NCBI GenBank assembly: GCA_002311315.1
Contig: DBZZ01000018.1
Location: 4,076 to 10,528, forward strand
Length of the DNA: 6,453 nt
Source: Methylococcaceae bacterium UBA1147
GTDB lineage: Bacteria > Pseudomonadota > Gammaproteobacteria > Methylococcales > UBA1147
Reading direction: 5' to 3'
Below, piece by piece: positions 6,389 to 6,453 of the stretch. Under the pieces are notes generated by a model. That model did no database searches. It saw only the letters and a list, made by a program, of their open reading frames with translations, and was not told where the DNA came from. Made by a program: the position numbers and the translations under genes. The stretch's first letter is position 1; the number at the start of each line of letters is the position of its first letter.

Positions 6389-6453
6389 ATGAACTCTTCA
6401 ACTTTCTGGAAAACCAAGAAACTCACGGAAATGAACCGCGGGGAATGGGAGTC
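6389..6453 (+). CDS. ycgN: YcgN (UPF0260, YkgJ-type cysteine cluster) family protein, first 21 codons (runs off the right edge)
   Basis: The first 21 residues include FWKTKKLTEMNRGEWE. This matches the characteristic opening of the YcgN/UPF0260 family (E. coli: FWQRKTLEEMSDAEWES, just before the CDGCGQCCLHK cysteine cluster). The window ends right before the cysteine cluster, so the Zn/Fe-binding motif itself cannot be seen. Family members are cytoplasmic proteins of about 150 residues with unproven function. The start has no Shine-Dalgarno sequence of its own, but the TGA of a 12-codon GTG ORF overlaps it as ATGA. The gene is co-directional with polA, ogt and the PHP gene but separated from them by over 1 kb of sparse DNA. 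Confidence 0.85.
   Translation, partial: MNSSTFWKTKKLTEMNRGEWE

Overview
The window looks like chromosomal DNA from a gammaproteobacterium. DNA polymerase I ends in a GENWDQAH-type tail and aligns with the E. coli enzyme residue for residue in its catalytic motifs. The other recognisable genes (ribulose-phosphate 3-epimerase, Ogt-type methyltransferase, YciV/TrpH-type PHP exonuclease, YcgN-family protein) are also best known from that class. I cannot name the genus. By feel, a marine Marinobacter- or Pseudomonas-like lineage would fit, but this is inference.

Layout. Bases 1-246 hold the 5' part of rpe on the minus strand. It is divergent from polA (535-3246, plus strand), and the two starts are separated by about 290 bases of leader DNA that can fold into competing hairpins. 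Directly after polA is the most interesting element: a GAACTT-type extracytoplasmic sigma factor (RpoE/AlgU) promoter, then about 125 bases folding into four consecutive stem-loops that end in a textbook intrinsic terminator. Three of the loops are C-rich and the first is a GGAA tetraloop. Position, promoter class, length and C-rich loops together point to a regulatory small RNA of the ErsA kind, in the slot where enterics carry Spot 42 (spf). Next come ogt (3589-4107) and the PHP-domain 5'-3' exonuclease gene (best start 4219, ending 5082).

From 5083 to 6388 the DNA is sparse. The only convincing gene is a small one (5482-5733, 83 codons) with a good ribosome binding site and no recognised function. 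A possible 41-codon ORF at 5804-5929 also has a good Shine-Dalgarno sequence. The rest contains no gene I recognise, and the short protein-like stretches in changing frames could be gene remnants or chance. At the right edge, 6389-6453 is the start of a YcgN (UPF0260) family gene, recognised from its FWKTKKLTEMNRGEWE opening.

Functionally, polA and ogt belong to DNA repair and replication, and the PHP exonuclease to RNA maturation and turnover. rpe belongs to the pentose phosphate pathway and in this class commonly heads an rpe-gph-trpE cluster. The genes are co-directional from polA onward, but gaps of about 110-340 bases and the strong terminator at 3383-3418 argue against one operon. The likely regulatory logic is an envelope-stress-induced small RNA placed between polA and ogt.
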